64,000 nt of DNA from Algoriphagus resistens (GCF_001442615.1 NZ_LMXN01000014.1:1-64000); one strand, 5' to 3'; shown: positions 7,088 through 15,735, counted from the stretch's first letter. Translations and numbers: made by a program. Notes: generated by a model not told the origin, from the sequence alone.

Positions 7088-7576
7088 ATGTACGTAGAAT
7101 TTAATGATATGCCGGAAGATTCGCGTGTTTGGGTTTACCAGGCCGCCCGTCAATTTTCTGAGCAGGAAAAAGAATTGATCGTCTCTAAGTTAGCCGCTTT
7201 CTGCGATGGCTGGAACACGCACGGCAACAGAATGCCGACATCTTTCCAGATCCTGGATGGCCAGATCTTGGTGCTGGCAGTCGATGAATCCGGTGTGGGA
7301 GCAAGCGGCTGTTCTATTGATAGTTCTGTCAGGGCTTTGCGTGAGCTCGAAAATGAAATTGAAAATAACATGACAGATCAAGGTAAAGTGACTTTTAAAT
7401 CCGATTCCGGTGAAATCAGCGTAGCTTCAGCTCTAGGAATTAAGTCAAAAGTCACTGCTGGAGAGATAGATTCCCAGACCCTTGTGATCAACCCACTGGT
7501 GCAAAGCAAAAAAGACTTGAAAAGTGTGTGGATTTCAGCAGGGAATAGCTGGCTGAATAGATACTTTCCAAATTAA
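7088..7576 (+). CDS. Conserved Bacteroidota hypothetical protein
   Basis: 162 residues, soluble, no signal peptide. The beginning MYVEFNDMPEDSRVWVYQAARQF and the central stretch FCDGWNTHGNRMPTSFQILDGQILVLAVDES are recognisable from a Bacteroidota-restricted family sometimes labelled ABC transporter ATPase. No Walker A, signature or Walker B motif is present, so that label is not supported. The centre includes GASGCSIDSSVRAL, with a conserved-looking Cys. Sits between the Fe-S operon terminator and the OmpA-type gene. Function unknown. Confidence 0.75.
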   Translation: MYVEFNDMPEDSRVWVYQAARQFSEQEKELIVSKLAAFCDGWNTHGNRMPTSFQILDGQILVLAVDESGVGASGCSIDSSVRALRELENEIENNMTDQGKVTFKSDSGEISVASALGIKSKVTAGEIDSQTLVINPLVQSKKDLKSVWISAGNSWLNRYFPN

Positions 7577-7615
7577 TTTAGTAATATTCAGGATAGATCA
7601 TCAATCACCTTTCAG

Positions 7616-9547
7616 ATGAAAAACCATTTTTTGTGGATTTGTCTCTTATTCCTCATCGGAGTAAGCTCATGCAAAAGCCTTCAGGAAAAAGGGAATGACC
7701 AGTTTCTTTCCGGTCAGTACCAATATGCCATCAATTCTTTCTCTCAGATCTTAGCCGATGACCCGGATAATAAAGAGGCAAATCAGATCATAGCCGAGAG
7801 CTACAGGCTTTCCAATAGGATAGAAGATGCTGCTCCATATTATCAGAAGCTGGTTGATGAAGACCCTACATTTGAAAGTTATTATAGGTTAGGATTGAGC
7901 TTAAAGGCACAGGATAAGGACGAGCAGGCAAAAGAAGCTTTCGAAAAAGCGAAGGGATTTACCCAGGATGAGACTTACCTGGCGGAGACACAACGTCAAT
8001 TGGAGGCAATTAAACTGTCGGAGGGAATAGAAGATTACTGGCCAAATCATGTGTTGGCTAATTACAAAGACCTCAATACTGCCGGTCCTGATTATGCACC
8101 GGTGATCAGTGAAGACTTTTTGTATTTCACTTCTGGACGTCAGGCAAGTGGGCTTTATCCTGCGGATGGTTCTCCTTACACCAAATTATTCCGCGCAAGA
8201 GCAGAAGGACTGCGGGTTGATGTGAGTGGAGCCCAGGCGCTTCCCGAATTCAAAAATGAAGAAGGCTTGAATCAGGCGGCGATTGCAATCAGTCCAGATG
8301 GCAACACAATCATCTACGCAAGAGGGAATTCTACATCTGATAAAGACCTACCCGAAACGGCACTTTTTGTTTCTTACTTCAGAGGAGGTGGATTCACCCA
8401 GCCTATCTGGATGCCTGTGAATGAGGATGAAACTTGGTGGAACTCCACTCCCGCATTCAGTGCTGATGGAAATGAACTTTATTTTGCTTCCAATAGGCCG
8501 GGAGGTTTTGGTGGAATAGATCTTTATAAAGCAACCAAACTGGCAAATGGGGATTTTGGAAATCCTACAAATCTAGGACCGAATGTAAATACTCCCGGAA
8601 ATGAGCTTTTTCCAAGACCAATGGCTGATGGAAAGTTTTTCTTTTCATCTGACGGACATCCAGGTTATGGGAAGTTAGATCTATTTGTGGCAGAAAAAGA
8701 TGGCTCAGGAGCTCAAGTGATCAAAAACCTGGGAGAAAACTTCAACAGTACAAAGGATGATTTTTCTCTGTTCTTCACAGAATATCCTAAGGCTGGATTC
8801 ATTTCTTCCAACCGTGAGGGAGGAGTAGGAGATGATGATATCTATTTCTTTGAGGACAAGACGCCAAAGCCAAAAATCATCAATGTTTTACTTAACGTGT
8901 TTACCAAACAGCGAGTGGCGGGAGAAGAAGATGCAGTGCTGGAGCAAGCAAGAGTGGTGCTGTATGATAGCCTGAATAAACAGGCCGGAGGCGATTTCTC
9001 CAATACCAATGGTAGAGTCCGGTTTACGCTCACGCCTGACTCAGACTTTACTATTATCGCATCGAAGAGCGGGTATTTCTCTAAGTCTATTCCGTATACT
9101 ACCACTGGCAAGACTCCGGATATTTCCACGCTGGTGCAGGATGTAACCAATATTACGTTGGATACTACGATCGTTTTGGACCAGCTAGTGCTTGATCGCT
9201 CTATCGTTCTGGAGAATATTTACTACGATTTGGATAAGGCGGAAATCAGACCGGATGCAGCCATTGAACTGGATAAGCTGGTGCAAATCTTAAAGGATAA
9301 TCCAGCTATCAGAATAGAACTAAGCTCACATACAGATGATAGATCATCCGATGCGTATAACCAGGATCTATCGCAGCGAAGAGCACAGTCTGCAGTGGAC
9401 TACATCATTTCACAAGGGATTTCTGTGGATAGACTAGTTGCCAAAGGGTATGGGGAAAGTCAGTTGATCGTCGAAAATGCAACTACCGAAGAAGAACATC
9501 AGACTAACCGAAGAACTGAATTTAAGGTGATAGAGATTCAGCAATAG
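7616..9547 (+). CDS. TPR / beta-propeller / CRD / OmpA-domain lipoprotein (PorE-like)
   Basis: 643 residues. A lipobox (GVSSC, Cys19) is followed by TPR repeats (about 25-130). Next come PD40 / WD40-like propeller blades (about 155-415), for example FSADGNELYFASNRPGGFGGIDLY. A carboxypeptidase-regulatory-like domain follows (about 420-515), then an OmpA peptidoglycan-binding domain (about 530-643) with FDLDKAEIRP-like and SQRRAQSAVDYI blocks. This four-part order is that of PorE, the outer-membrane lipoprotein tying the type IX secretion machine to peptidoglycan. Bacteroidota carry several paralogues with similar domains, so orthology is not certain. Residues after the Cys (KSLQEK) lack an acidic export signal, which fits a periplasmic-facing lipoprotein. 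Confidence 0.85.
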   Translation: MKNHFLWICLLFLIGVSSCKSLQEKGNDQFLSGQYQYAINSFSQILADDPDNKEANQIIAESYRLSNRIEDAAPYYQKLVDEDPTFESYYRLGLSLKAQDKDEQAKEAFEKAKGFTQDETYLAETQRQLEAIKLSEGIEDYWPNHVLANYKDLNTAGPDYAPVISEDFLYFTSGRQASGLYPADGSPYTKLFRARAEGLRVDVSGAQALPEFKNEEGLNQAAIAISPDGNTIIYARGNSTSDKDLPETALFVSYFRGGGFTQPIWMPVNEDETWWNSTPAFSADGNELYFASNRPGGFGGIDLYKATKLANGDFGNPTNLGPNVNTPGNELFPRPMADGKFFFSSDGHPGYGKLDLFVAEKDGSGAQVIKNLGENFNSTKDDFSLFFTEYPKAGFISSNREGGVGDDDIYFFEDKTPKPKIINVLLNVFTKQRVAGEEDAVLEQARVVLYDSLNKQAGGDFSNTNGRVRFTLTPDSDFTIIASKSGYFSKSIPYTTTGKTPDISTLVQDVTNITLDTTIVLDQLVLDRSIVLENIYYDLDKAEIRPDAAIELDKLVQILKDNPAIRIELSSHTDDRSSDAYNQDLSQRRAQSAVDYIISQGISVDRLVAKGYGESQLIVENATTEEEHQTNRRTEFKVIEIQQ

Positions 9548-9637
9548 GCGGTAGGGACCTAGTAGGGGGTAAGAGGTAAAAGGTGTCAAGTAAAATCTAA
9601 GCGTAAATCTTCCCACCTTCTACTTACCGGTCCATAC

Positions 9638-10609
9638 CTATTTCACCTTTCCCGCAATATCCTTCACAATCATCCCGGCATGGACGACGCTGTTTTCGAT
9701 GAAGAACTCACGCGTATTCAATCCTCCGCAAACTACACCTGCCAGATAAACTCCAGGTACATTGGATTCGTGGGTTAGCTCATTGTACTGAGGTTGGCAT
9801 TTTTCGTCTTCACTGAGTTTTACGCCCAGTTGATTCAATAATCCGAAGTTTGGTTTATATCCCGTCATGGCTAATACAAAGTCATTTTCTATAGTCACCT
9901 CTCCATCCGGTGTGTCGATGACCACTTCATGCTCGCGGATTTCCTTAAGTTTTGATTTGGTAAAAGCTTTGATAGCCCCTTCTTTTATCCGGTTGACTAT
10001 ATCAGGGCGTACCCAGTATTTCACAGCTTGATCGACTTCCTCGTCGAGTAAAACCATGCTGACTTCAGCTCCTTTTCTCCAGGTCTCCAGAGCTGCATCT
10101 ACGGCAGAATTTGCTCCACCTACAACCACAATTTTCTGGTTGATAAATGGCCAAGGCTCTTTGTAGTAGTGAAATACCTTCTGCAAGTCCTCACCCGGAA
10201 TGTTCATCAGATTTGGCAGATCATAAAATCCCGTCGCCAATACGATGTTCTTAGAGAGGTATTCCCCTTTGGAAGTTTTGACATGGAACAATTCCTTTTT
10301 TTTCTTTAACCTCTGAACTGCTTCATAAAGTTTGACATTCAGATCGAAGTGCGAAAAAATCCTGCGGTAATATTCCAGCGCTTCGGTACGGTTGGGTTTG
10401 TTCCCTATCGACATAAAAGGAATCCCGGCCATCTCCAGTCTGTCCGAGGTAGAGAAAAAAGTCATGTTGATCGGGTAATTATAGATCGAATTGGTGAGAG
10501 CCCCTTTTTCAACAATCACATAGTCCAATCCAGCTTTTTTTGCTTCTACACCACAGGCAAGACCGATTGGTCCGCCGCCGATGATCAGCATATCGTATAT
10601 CTTCGTCAT
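9638..10609 (-). CDS. ypdA: YpdA-family bacillithiol disulfide reductase
   Basis: 323 residues. FAD-binding GGGPIGLACGVEAKKAGL lies at the N-terminus and an NAD(P)H-binding VVGGANSAVDAALETW near residue 165; FFSTSDRLEMAGIPF is typical of the YpdA (Bdr) family. There is no CxxC redox pair, as expected for YpdA, which reduces bacillithiol disulfide with NADPH. Its presence suggests the cell uses bacillithiol. The start overlaps the end of the upstream NRDE gene by four bases (ATGA), so the two are translationally coupled. Confidence 0.88.
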   Translation of the reverse strand: MTKIYDMLIIGGGPIGLACGVEAKKAGLDYVIVEKGALTNSIYNYPINMTFFSTSDRLEMAGIPFMSIGNKPNRTEALEYYRRIFSHFDLNVKLYEAVQRLKKKKELFHVKTSKGEYLSKNIVLATGFYDLPNLMNIPGEDLQKVFHYYKEPWPFINQKIVVVGGANSAVDAALETWRKGAEVSMVLLDEEVDQAVKYWVRPDIVNRIKEGAIKAFTKSKLKEIREHEVVIDTPDGEVTIENDFVLAMTGYKPNFGLLNQLGVKLSEDEKCQPQYNELTHESNVPGVYLAGVVCGGLNTREFFIENSVVHAGMIVKDIAGKVK

Positions 10610-11382
10610 TTCTGTCCAATAGGTTTTTGCAGTTGAAACTGAAATTCCCGATCTGCAAATCTATGGTAATCCCAGTCAAAAGTCCGCTCCTTAAGTTTGG
10701 TAAGTCCGGATTTGTGCTGTAACAAAGCAGTAGAAGAAACAGTGCCGTAATTTTCGTCAATTCTAATCAGCTGGGAAGAAAGTGCTAGCTCCAGGTCCCG
10801 CGCCACTCCGGTATAAGGAAGCGTTTCCGGCTCGGCAGTTTCAGTTGATTTAAGGATTCCAAGCAAACTGTTTGCGTCGAATTCCCTGGTTATCAACTGT
10901 TCTAACTGCATTTTTGCAAGGATCGATTTTGGCCATGGGGCATCGATCAGCCCATTGCTCAATCCATAGATTCCAGGCTGAATTTTTTTGATGCTTTCTC
11001 CGAAATTGCTGTAATAAAAAAGCCGGTTTCCATCGGATACCAGCAGATTAAAGCCATCATAAAGAGTTTTATTCTGCTCAATTTCTTTAAGGTAGTCATA
11101 AGGGTCGATTTGGCTTTCGAGGAAATTTTGTACAAGTTTTCCCCGACTGATTGTTGGTTCTCGCTGATGGATGAAATCCCTGTAGTTGGTTAGTAGTGAC
11201 CATCTTCCATTGGGGTGGAAGCCCAGCCAAGTTCCTCCGCTCCGAAGGTCTTTTCCCCCATAAAAGCCACTTTCCCACTGATGGATCTTCTCAGTGGGAC
11301 GATTGAAAAACTCATCACGATTTGCACTTATGATGATTGGGAATTCGGGATGGCTTTGCCAGGAAAATGCTACAAGACACAT
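10606..11382 (-). CDS. NRDE family protein (TANGO2-like)
   Basis: 258 residues beginning MCLVAF, with the name-giving NRDE in ISANRDEFFNRPTE near residue 20. Cys2 would become the N-terminal nucleophile of an Ntn-hydrolase-like fold after Met removal. Further landmarks are GGTWLGFHPNGRWSLLTNYRD and YGLSNGLIDAPWPK. The family includes human TANGO2; the bacterial role is unsettled. It is the first gene of a two-gene operon with ypdA and lies downstream of the terminator at 11385-11420. Confidence 0.85.
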   Translation of the reverse strand: MCLVAFSWQSHPEFPIIISANRDEFFNRPTEKIHQWESGFYGGKDLRSGGTWLGFHPNGRWSLLTNYRDFIHQREPTISRGKLVQNFLESQIDPYDYLKEIEQNKTLYDGFNLLVSDGNRLFYYSNFGESIKKIQPGIYGLSNGLIDAPWPKSILAKMQLEQLITREFDANSLLGILKSTETAEPETLPYTGVARDLELALSSQLIRIDENYGTVSSTALLQHKSGLTKLKERTFDWDYHRFADREFQFQLQKPIGQK

Positions 11383-11384
11383 AG

Positions 11385-11420
11385 GCTAAAAATAAGGAAA
11401 AGGCCGGAATTTCCGGCCTT
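11385..11420 (-). terminator. Terminator of the old yellow enzyme gene
   Basis: Stem AGGCCGGAA / TTCCGGCCT within 11401-11419, followed on the minus strand by a T-rich stretch (11385-11400). It lies just past the stop at 11428. Confidence 0.88.
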
Positions 11421-11427
11421 AGGTGAA

Positions 11428-12540
11428 TTAACGAACTTGTGATTCCTTGAGTGCTGGGTAATCGGTATATCCTTTTTCTCCCGGGGTATAGAAAGTGTCC
11501 TTATCAGGACTTGCGAGCTCAGCATTTTGCTCAAAACGCTCAACTAAATCTGGATTGGAAATGTATAATTTGGCGTAAGCAACTGCATCTGCATCACCCT
11601 GCTCAATTACTTTGTTTCCTTTTTCCTGATCAAAACCCCCATTGATTACTAGCGTACCTTTATATAACGGTCGAAAGTGCTTTGCAATATGACTTACCAA
11701 ATAGGTAATAGCTGAAACATCAGAAAATGGCTCTGAGAGATGCAAATAAGCCAAATCGTAATCATTAAGTTTTCTTACGATATACTCAAAAGTCGGGATA
11801 GTCTCCTGGTCAGCTGTCATTCCAAATGCACCATTAAGCGAGGGGTTTAGCCTCAATCCAATTTTTTGCTCTGGCATGACCTCTTTCAGCGCCTCTATGA
11901 TTTCAAAAAGAATTTTTGCTCTATTCTCTATTGATCCGCCATATTCATCCCTTCTAACATTACTGGTAGCATTGAAGAATTGGTGCAGTAAGTAGCCATT
12001 CGAACTGTGGATTTCAATTCCATCAAAACCCGCTTCCATGGCATTTTTTCCAGCATTTTTAAAGTCTTCAATTGTTTGCTTGATTTCTGCCCGTGTCATT
12101 TCTTTGGGTGTGACAGTTTCTTTGAAGCCTTCTGGGGTAAAGGACTTTTCATTTGGGTTGATGGCAGAAGGAGCTAATGGCAAGTTTCCATCATGAAAGT
12201 CTGGATGCGAGATCCTACCAACATGCCAAAGTTGGATAAAAATTTTACCTCCTTTATCGTGAACAGCCTTTGTTACTCCTTTCCAGCCTTCCACTTGTGC
12301 ATCTGAGTATATTCCCGGAGTATTGATATAGCCCACTCCCTCGGTGGAGACTTGCGATCCTTCCGTTATAATGAGACCAGCAGATGCCCGTTGGGCATAA
12401 TATTTCTCATGGATTTCAAAGGGTTTGTTGGCAGGATTGTCGGCTCGGCTTCGGGTCATAGGAGCCATCCAAATTCTATTTTTTAGTTCGAGGCCGCCCG
12501 CTAAGGTGATAGGCTGTACTAGTGGTTGTTCGTAATTCAT
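11428..12540 (-). CDS. nemA: Old yellow enzyme family alkene reductase
   Basis: 370 residues from the ATG at 12540 (MNYEQPLVQPITLAGGLELKNR). This start fits the family; the frame stays open 37 codons further up, but that extension has no family character. FMN-binding TIM barrel with APMTRSRADNP, QLWHVGRISHP, the substrate-binding HSSNGYLLHQF and the conserved RRDEYGGSIENRAK. Members reduce activated double bonds (N-ethylmaleimide, enones, nitro compounds) with NADPH. Monocistronic, with its own terminator, and divergent from the blaI-like gene; the shared upstream region carries the operator array at 12811-12880. Confidence 0.88.
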   Translation of the reverse strand: MNYEQPLVQPITLAGGLELKNRIWMAPMTRSRADNPANKPFEIHEKYYAQRASAGLIITEGSQVSTEGVGYINTPGIYSDAQVEGWKGVTKAVHDKGGKIFIQLWHVGRISHPDFHDGNLPLAPSAINPNEKSFTPEGFKETVTPKEMTRAEIKQTIEDFKNAGKNAMEAGFDGIEIHSSNGYLLHQFFNATSNVRRDEYGGSIENRAKILFEIIEALKEVMPEQKIGLRLNPSLNGAFGMTADQETIPTFEYIVRKLNDYDLAYLHLSEPFSDVSAITYLVSHIAKHFRPLYKGTLVINGGFDQEKGNKVIEQGDADAVAYAKLYISNPDLVERFEQNAELASPDKDTFYTPGEKGYTDYPALKESQVR

Positions 12541-12810
12541 AGTCGTAGTTCGGTTAGAAGACAAAAATTCAATGTCTATACAACTAATGTTAAGAAGCAT
12601 AGGTTCGTTTATACTATAGAATTTATCTTTTGGCGATCCAAATGATGCCATTCATTTAGGCCTTCAAAACCTTTCCAAATAAAGATGTTTCGACCATTTT
12701 GATCTTTAAGGGTGGTAGGTTTACCAGCATAAAGCTGGTGTTTTCTGAATAGGATGAAAAGATATTTTTAACTTCAAATATCTTTAAATCAGTAATTTAA
12801 CACTTTTTAA

Positions 12811-12880
12811 TACGATTAATTTCGTAGATGTTTTGAACTTACGATTCTCTTCGTATATCTTTGCTACGAAAGTCATCGTA
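12811..12880 (+). promoter_or_regulatory. Three-copy operator TACGA-N6-TCGTA
   Basis: Perfect 5-bp inverted arms with six-base spacers occur at 12811-12826, 12840-12855 and 12865-12880. The centres are 29 and 25 bases apart. The copies bracket the -33 (12832-12835) and -7 (12856-12863) elements of the blaI promoter, so binding would block polymerase. The arms begin with TAC and end with GTA, as BlaI/MecI-family operators do (TACA-N2-TGTA), but the spacing is wider. This is the expected site of the repressor encoded just downstream. Confidence 0.8.
12832..12863 (+). promoter_or_regulatory. Promoter of the blaI-like / M56 operon
   Basis: TTTG (12832-12835), 20 bases, TATCTTTG (12856-12863). 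The predicted start is near 12870, a leader of about 19 bases. Confidence 0.8.
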
Positions 12881-12888
12881 TACTATCC

Positions 12889-13260
12889 ATGAGCAAGCCA
12901 ACAGAATCAGAATTAGAAATACTTTCCCTATTGTGGGAATTGAAAGAAGCAAGTGTCCGTCAGGTCCATGAACGCTTGGCAGAAACTAAGGATACAGGAT
13001 ATACGACCACCCTGAAGACCATGCAGAATATGCATGCTAAACAGATGGTCAGCCGTAATGAAACACAGCGGACCCATATTTATAGTCCAGCTACCAACCA
13101 GAAGGATACCCAAAAATCCCTACTCAAAAATTTGGTGACAACTGCATTTGGTGGTTCTGCTCAGAAATTGGTGCTCCAAGCTTTGGGTGAAGAAAACCCT
13201 TCCAAGGAGGAATTAGATGAAATTCGCGCATTTTTGGACCAACTAGAAAATAAGAAATAA
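12889..13260 (+). CDS. BlaI/MecI/CopY-family transcriptional repressor
   Basis: 123 residues. The winged helix spans about 1-75: MSKPTESELEILSLLWELKEASVRQVHERLAE, then GYTTTLKTMQNMHAKQMVSR, the recognition helix region of BlaI. A C-terminal dimerisation helix follows (about 85-123), with the site usually cut by the partner protease in between. The stop overlaps the start of the M56 gene (TAATG), the classic blaI-blaR1 pairing. It very likely binds the three TACGA-N6-TCGTA dyads over its own promoter. Inducer unknown; there is no beta-lactamase gene nearby. Confidence 0.92.
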   Translation: MSKPTESELEILSLLWELKEASVRQVHERLAETKDTGYTTTLKTMQNMHAKQMVSRNETQRTHIYSPATNQKDTQKSLLKNLVTTAFGGSAQKLVLQALGEENPSKEELDEIRAFLDQLENKK

Positions 13261-15230
13261 TGAATCTGTTAAACGAATGGATTTCCGAAAGTTTGCTTTA
13301 TGCCATGGGCTGGACACTAGTGCACTCACTTTGGCAATTGATTTTGATTGGAGCTGCGCTGTGGTTAGTGCTGAAAGTTTTTCACAAAAGCAGTCCTGGC
13401 TTTAAGTATAATCTCGCATTGGGTGGATTGGGGCTAAGCTTGCTTTTTGCAGTAGCCACTTTTCTATACGAATTATCCAGCTTTAACCCGACACCGTTAT
13501 GGGAGCGAATAGCATTCGAAGGAATGGTACTAAACGAAGTACAAGCCTCGTCAAGTCTAGGAGTGGAGGGGTTGATCAAAATGCTGATAAATTGGATAGA
13601 ACTTCAATTACCTCTCTTAGTGAATTTTTGGTTTCTGGGTGCTTTGTTGTTTTTGTTCCGTCTTTTCAACAGTCTTGCTGAAATCAGGACACTTAGAAAA
13701 TCATCCTCTGAGCCAGAAGATTTCCAATTGGAAAAAATGCTTTATCGTCTTATGGGGAAAATGAATGTCTCCAAAAATGTGGAGATTAAGCTCACTTCTT
13801 ACGGTGTTTCTCCTGTCACATTCGGCTATTTCAAGCCGATAATACTTATTCCTGCGGCACTTATTTTCCAGCTTACCCCGGTTCAGTTGGAGGCTATTAT
13901 CGCTCATGAACTGGCTCATGTGAAGCGAAATGATTATTTCGCGAATCTACTTCAATCTGCTTTGGAAATTCTTTTTTTCTATCATCCTTGCTATTGGTGG
14001 ATGAATCAAACTGTCAAAGAACTGAGAGAGAATGCTGCCGATGATGTAGCAGTGAAAGCAGGAGTTTCACCCCGGGAACTAGCCTACAGCTTGGCAGAAG
14101 TATTGAACTTTGCAAAGCAAAACCCGCCTGAGCTAGCCTTGGCAGCTGCTAAGAGAAGGAATCCAACCCTTCAAAGAATCAAAAGAATACTGGGCCACCC
14201 AGCCCAGACTTATCCACAAAATCCAATTATCTCTATTCCTATGTTACTTACACTATTATTGAGTGCTGGCCTAATGGCCACAGCACAGCAAGACGTTTCT
14301 GTCTCTGTGGAAAAAGCAAAACCGATTTCGGTGGATGTAAATGCCAATGTGAATCAGTCTGTCGAAGTTGACCAGAATGTTGTTACTAATCTTAACCAGA
14401 ATATCAACACTGAAGTCAATGTTACTATTGATACGATTATCTCGAGTAGTGATACTCTTATAATCAAGAATAGCAATAAAGGATCATTCGTGTACCAGCA
14501 CAATGGTAAGACTATGGTTTTAGATAGTATGCCTGACCTTGACCTTACCCCTATGCCGCCGTTTCCGGCTGAAGCCATGGCTCCTGTTATGGATTTTGTT
14601 ATGGCTCCTATACCTCCAATGGACTTCGAGATGGTCCCAATGATGGGCTTTGATACGGGTGATATGCCAATCATGGATTTCATGGTTTCTCCACCGGTTT
14701 TCGATTTTGGCCCAGCTATTTATTCTCCGCAAGACACGGTAAATATGACCAAGGCGGAGAAGGATAAATGGAAACAAGAAATGGAGGAACGTGCAGTGGA
14801 GTATGCTAAAAAGATGGAGAATTGGGAAGATTCAATGAAGCCGAAATTGGAAGCTTATGAGAAAAAAATGGAGGAATGGCAGAAAGCATACCAACCGAAA
14901 ATGGAGGCTTTTGAGGAAAAAATGGAAGAATGGCAGAGAGCTTACGAGCCAAAAATGAAGGAATTTGAGGCAAAAATGGAGGAATGGCAGAAAGCAAACG
15001 AGCCTAAGATGAAGGAATTTGAGGCGAAAATGAAGGCTTGGCAAGATTCGAACGAACCTAAAATGAAAGAGTACGAGGTGAAAATGAAAGCTTGGGAAAA
15101 AGAGATGCAGCCAAAAATGGAGGAATTCCACCGCAAAATGGAAGTTTGGCAAAAAGAGAATGCAGCCAAAATTGAGGAATATCAGAATAAGCTTAAACAA
15201 GAATCAGAGAAAAAAGACGATAACAACTAG
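13260..15230 (+). CDS. M56 (BlaR1-like) membrane metalloprotease with Met-rich and 18-residue-repeat sensor region
   Basis: 656 residues. Membrane helices lie at about 14-41, 50-70, 118-140 and 322-342. The zinc site is HELAH at 216-220, with ELREN at 254-258 supplying the third ligand, as in BlaR1/MecR1. In place of a penicillin-binding sensor, the outside part contains an Asn/Val-rich stretch (about 356-390) and a Met/Pro-rich stretch (about 424-475, 12 Met). It ends with eight tandem 18-residue helical repeats (509-652) of the type EPKMKEFEAKMEEWQKAN. By analogy, a signal sensed outside activates the protease, which cuts the partner repressor. The start overlaps the blaI stop. Confidence 0.88.
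   Translation: MNLLNEWISESLLYAMGWTLVHSLWQLILIGAALWLVLKVFHKSSPGFKYNLALGGLGLSLLFAVATFLYELSSFNPTPLWERIAFEGMVLNEVQASSSLGVEGLIKMLINWIELQLPLLVNFWFLGALLFLFRLFNSLAEIRTLRKSSSEPEDFQLEKMLYRLMGKMNVSKNVEIKLTSYGVSPVTFGYFKPIILIPAALIFQLTPVQLEAIIAHELAHVKRNDYFANLLQSALEILFFYHPCYWWMNQTVKELRENAADDVAVKAGVSPRELAYSLAEVLNFAKQNPPELALAAAKRRNPTLQRIKRILGHPAQTYPQNPIISIPMLLTLLLSAGLMATAQQDVSVSVEKAKPISVDVNANVNQSVEVDQNVVTNLNQNINTEVNVTIDTIISSSDTLIIKNSNKGSFVYQHNGKTMVLDSMPDLDLTPMPPFPAEAMAPVMDFVMAPIPPMDFEMVPMMGFDTGDMPIMDFMVSPPVFDFGPAIYSPQDTVNMTKAEKDKWKQEMEERAVEYAKKMENWEDSMKPKLEAYEKKMEEWQKAYQPKMEAFEEKMEEWQRAYEPKMKEFEAKMEEWQKANEPKMKEFEAKMKAWQDSNEPKMKEYEVKMKAWEKEMQPKMEEFHRKMEVWQKENAAKIEEYQNKLKQESEKKDDNN
14784..15215 (+). repeat. Eight in-frame 54-bp repeats within the M56 gene
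   Basis: Encodes eight 18-residue units following xPKMxx(F/Y)xxKMxxWxxx. The first (EERAVEY...) and last (AAKIEEY...) units are the most diverged, and the central units at residues 563-580 and 581-598 are nearly the same. Eighteen residues equal five turns of an alpha helix, so Trp and Met line up on the same face of a long helix. Confidence 0.9.
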
Positions 15231-15288
15231 ACCTGCTGTTCTTCTTCTTTCAATGCATTCTTTAAGATAATTGTGTGTTGATGCTTTG

Positions 15289-15320
15289 AAAAAGACCTGT
15301 CCCTTGGGCGGGTCTTTTTT
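15289..15320 (+). terminator. Terminator of the blaI-like / M56 operon
   Basis: Stem AAAAAGACC / GGTCTTTTT (15289-15297, 15311-15319) followed by more T. It lies about 60 bases past the M56 stop. Confidence 0.85.
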
Positions 15321-15686
15321 GTTTGGGTTTTCGGGTTTAGTGCAATGGGCAGAGTTGGTCAAGCCGCCATTGATGTAAAGCAGGATTTTTTTAAAGGCAA
15401 TTGTCCGTCCTTTTTTATGGGCCAAATTTTAATCGGCTCCATTTATAGCACGCTGATCTAAGTTTATACCAAATTTATGGGGAAATACCCCACTTTTCTT
15501 TTGAGGTTCAGTGCACTGTGCCATAGATCTTCTTTGAAGACCTCCAAATTCAAGTATTATGGCCTGTATAGCCCCATTTTGGGGAATATCTAACCGCTTC
15601 CTAATCAAGATTATACCCTCACAATTATCCATGATTTTTTACGGTGAAATATTGGGATGGAATAAAGATTTGACTACTTTTAAGTC

Positions 15687-15724
15687 AAAGTGGTAAATTG
15701 TGGAGGAAAGTGGTAGAAAGTGGA
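15687..15724 (+). promoter_or_regulatory. MraZ operator: four GTGG boxes at exact 10-base spacing
   Basis: GTGG begins at 15690, 15700, 15710 and 15720, three of them preceded by AAA. MraZ is known to bind short direct repeats with a period of about one helical turn upstream of its own gene. The array covers the region just upstream of the -7 element at 15736-15743, where the -33 contact would lie, so autorepression is the expected outcome. Confidence 0.82.
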
Positions 15725-15735
15725 GAGCATTTTGC

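Larger units (their letters stand above)
12541..12888. promoter_or_regulatory. Divergent control region between the old yellow enzyme and blaI-like genes
   Basis: Holds the blaI promoter and three operator dyads at its right end. The left two thirds are AT-rich, and no TAnnTTTG element is seen for the leftward gene. Confidence 0.65.

Noticed and set aside
9548..9637. Imperfect long inverted repeat between two convergent genes (9549-9630)
   Set aside because: The arms have many mismatches and no T-tract; it could be a bidirectional terminator, but the evidence is too weak to list.
14832..15200. Minus-strand frame of 122 codons
   Set aside because: Antisense of the 18-residue repeats; its Phe/Leu-rich periodic translation is a mirror of the coding repeat.
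14784..15215. Regular 54-base repeats suggesting a CRISPR or satellite array
   Set aside because: The repeats are in frame within the M56 gene, differ at codon level and have no spacers; they encode 18-residue helical units.
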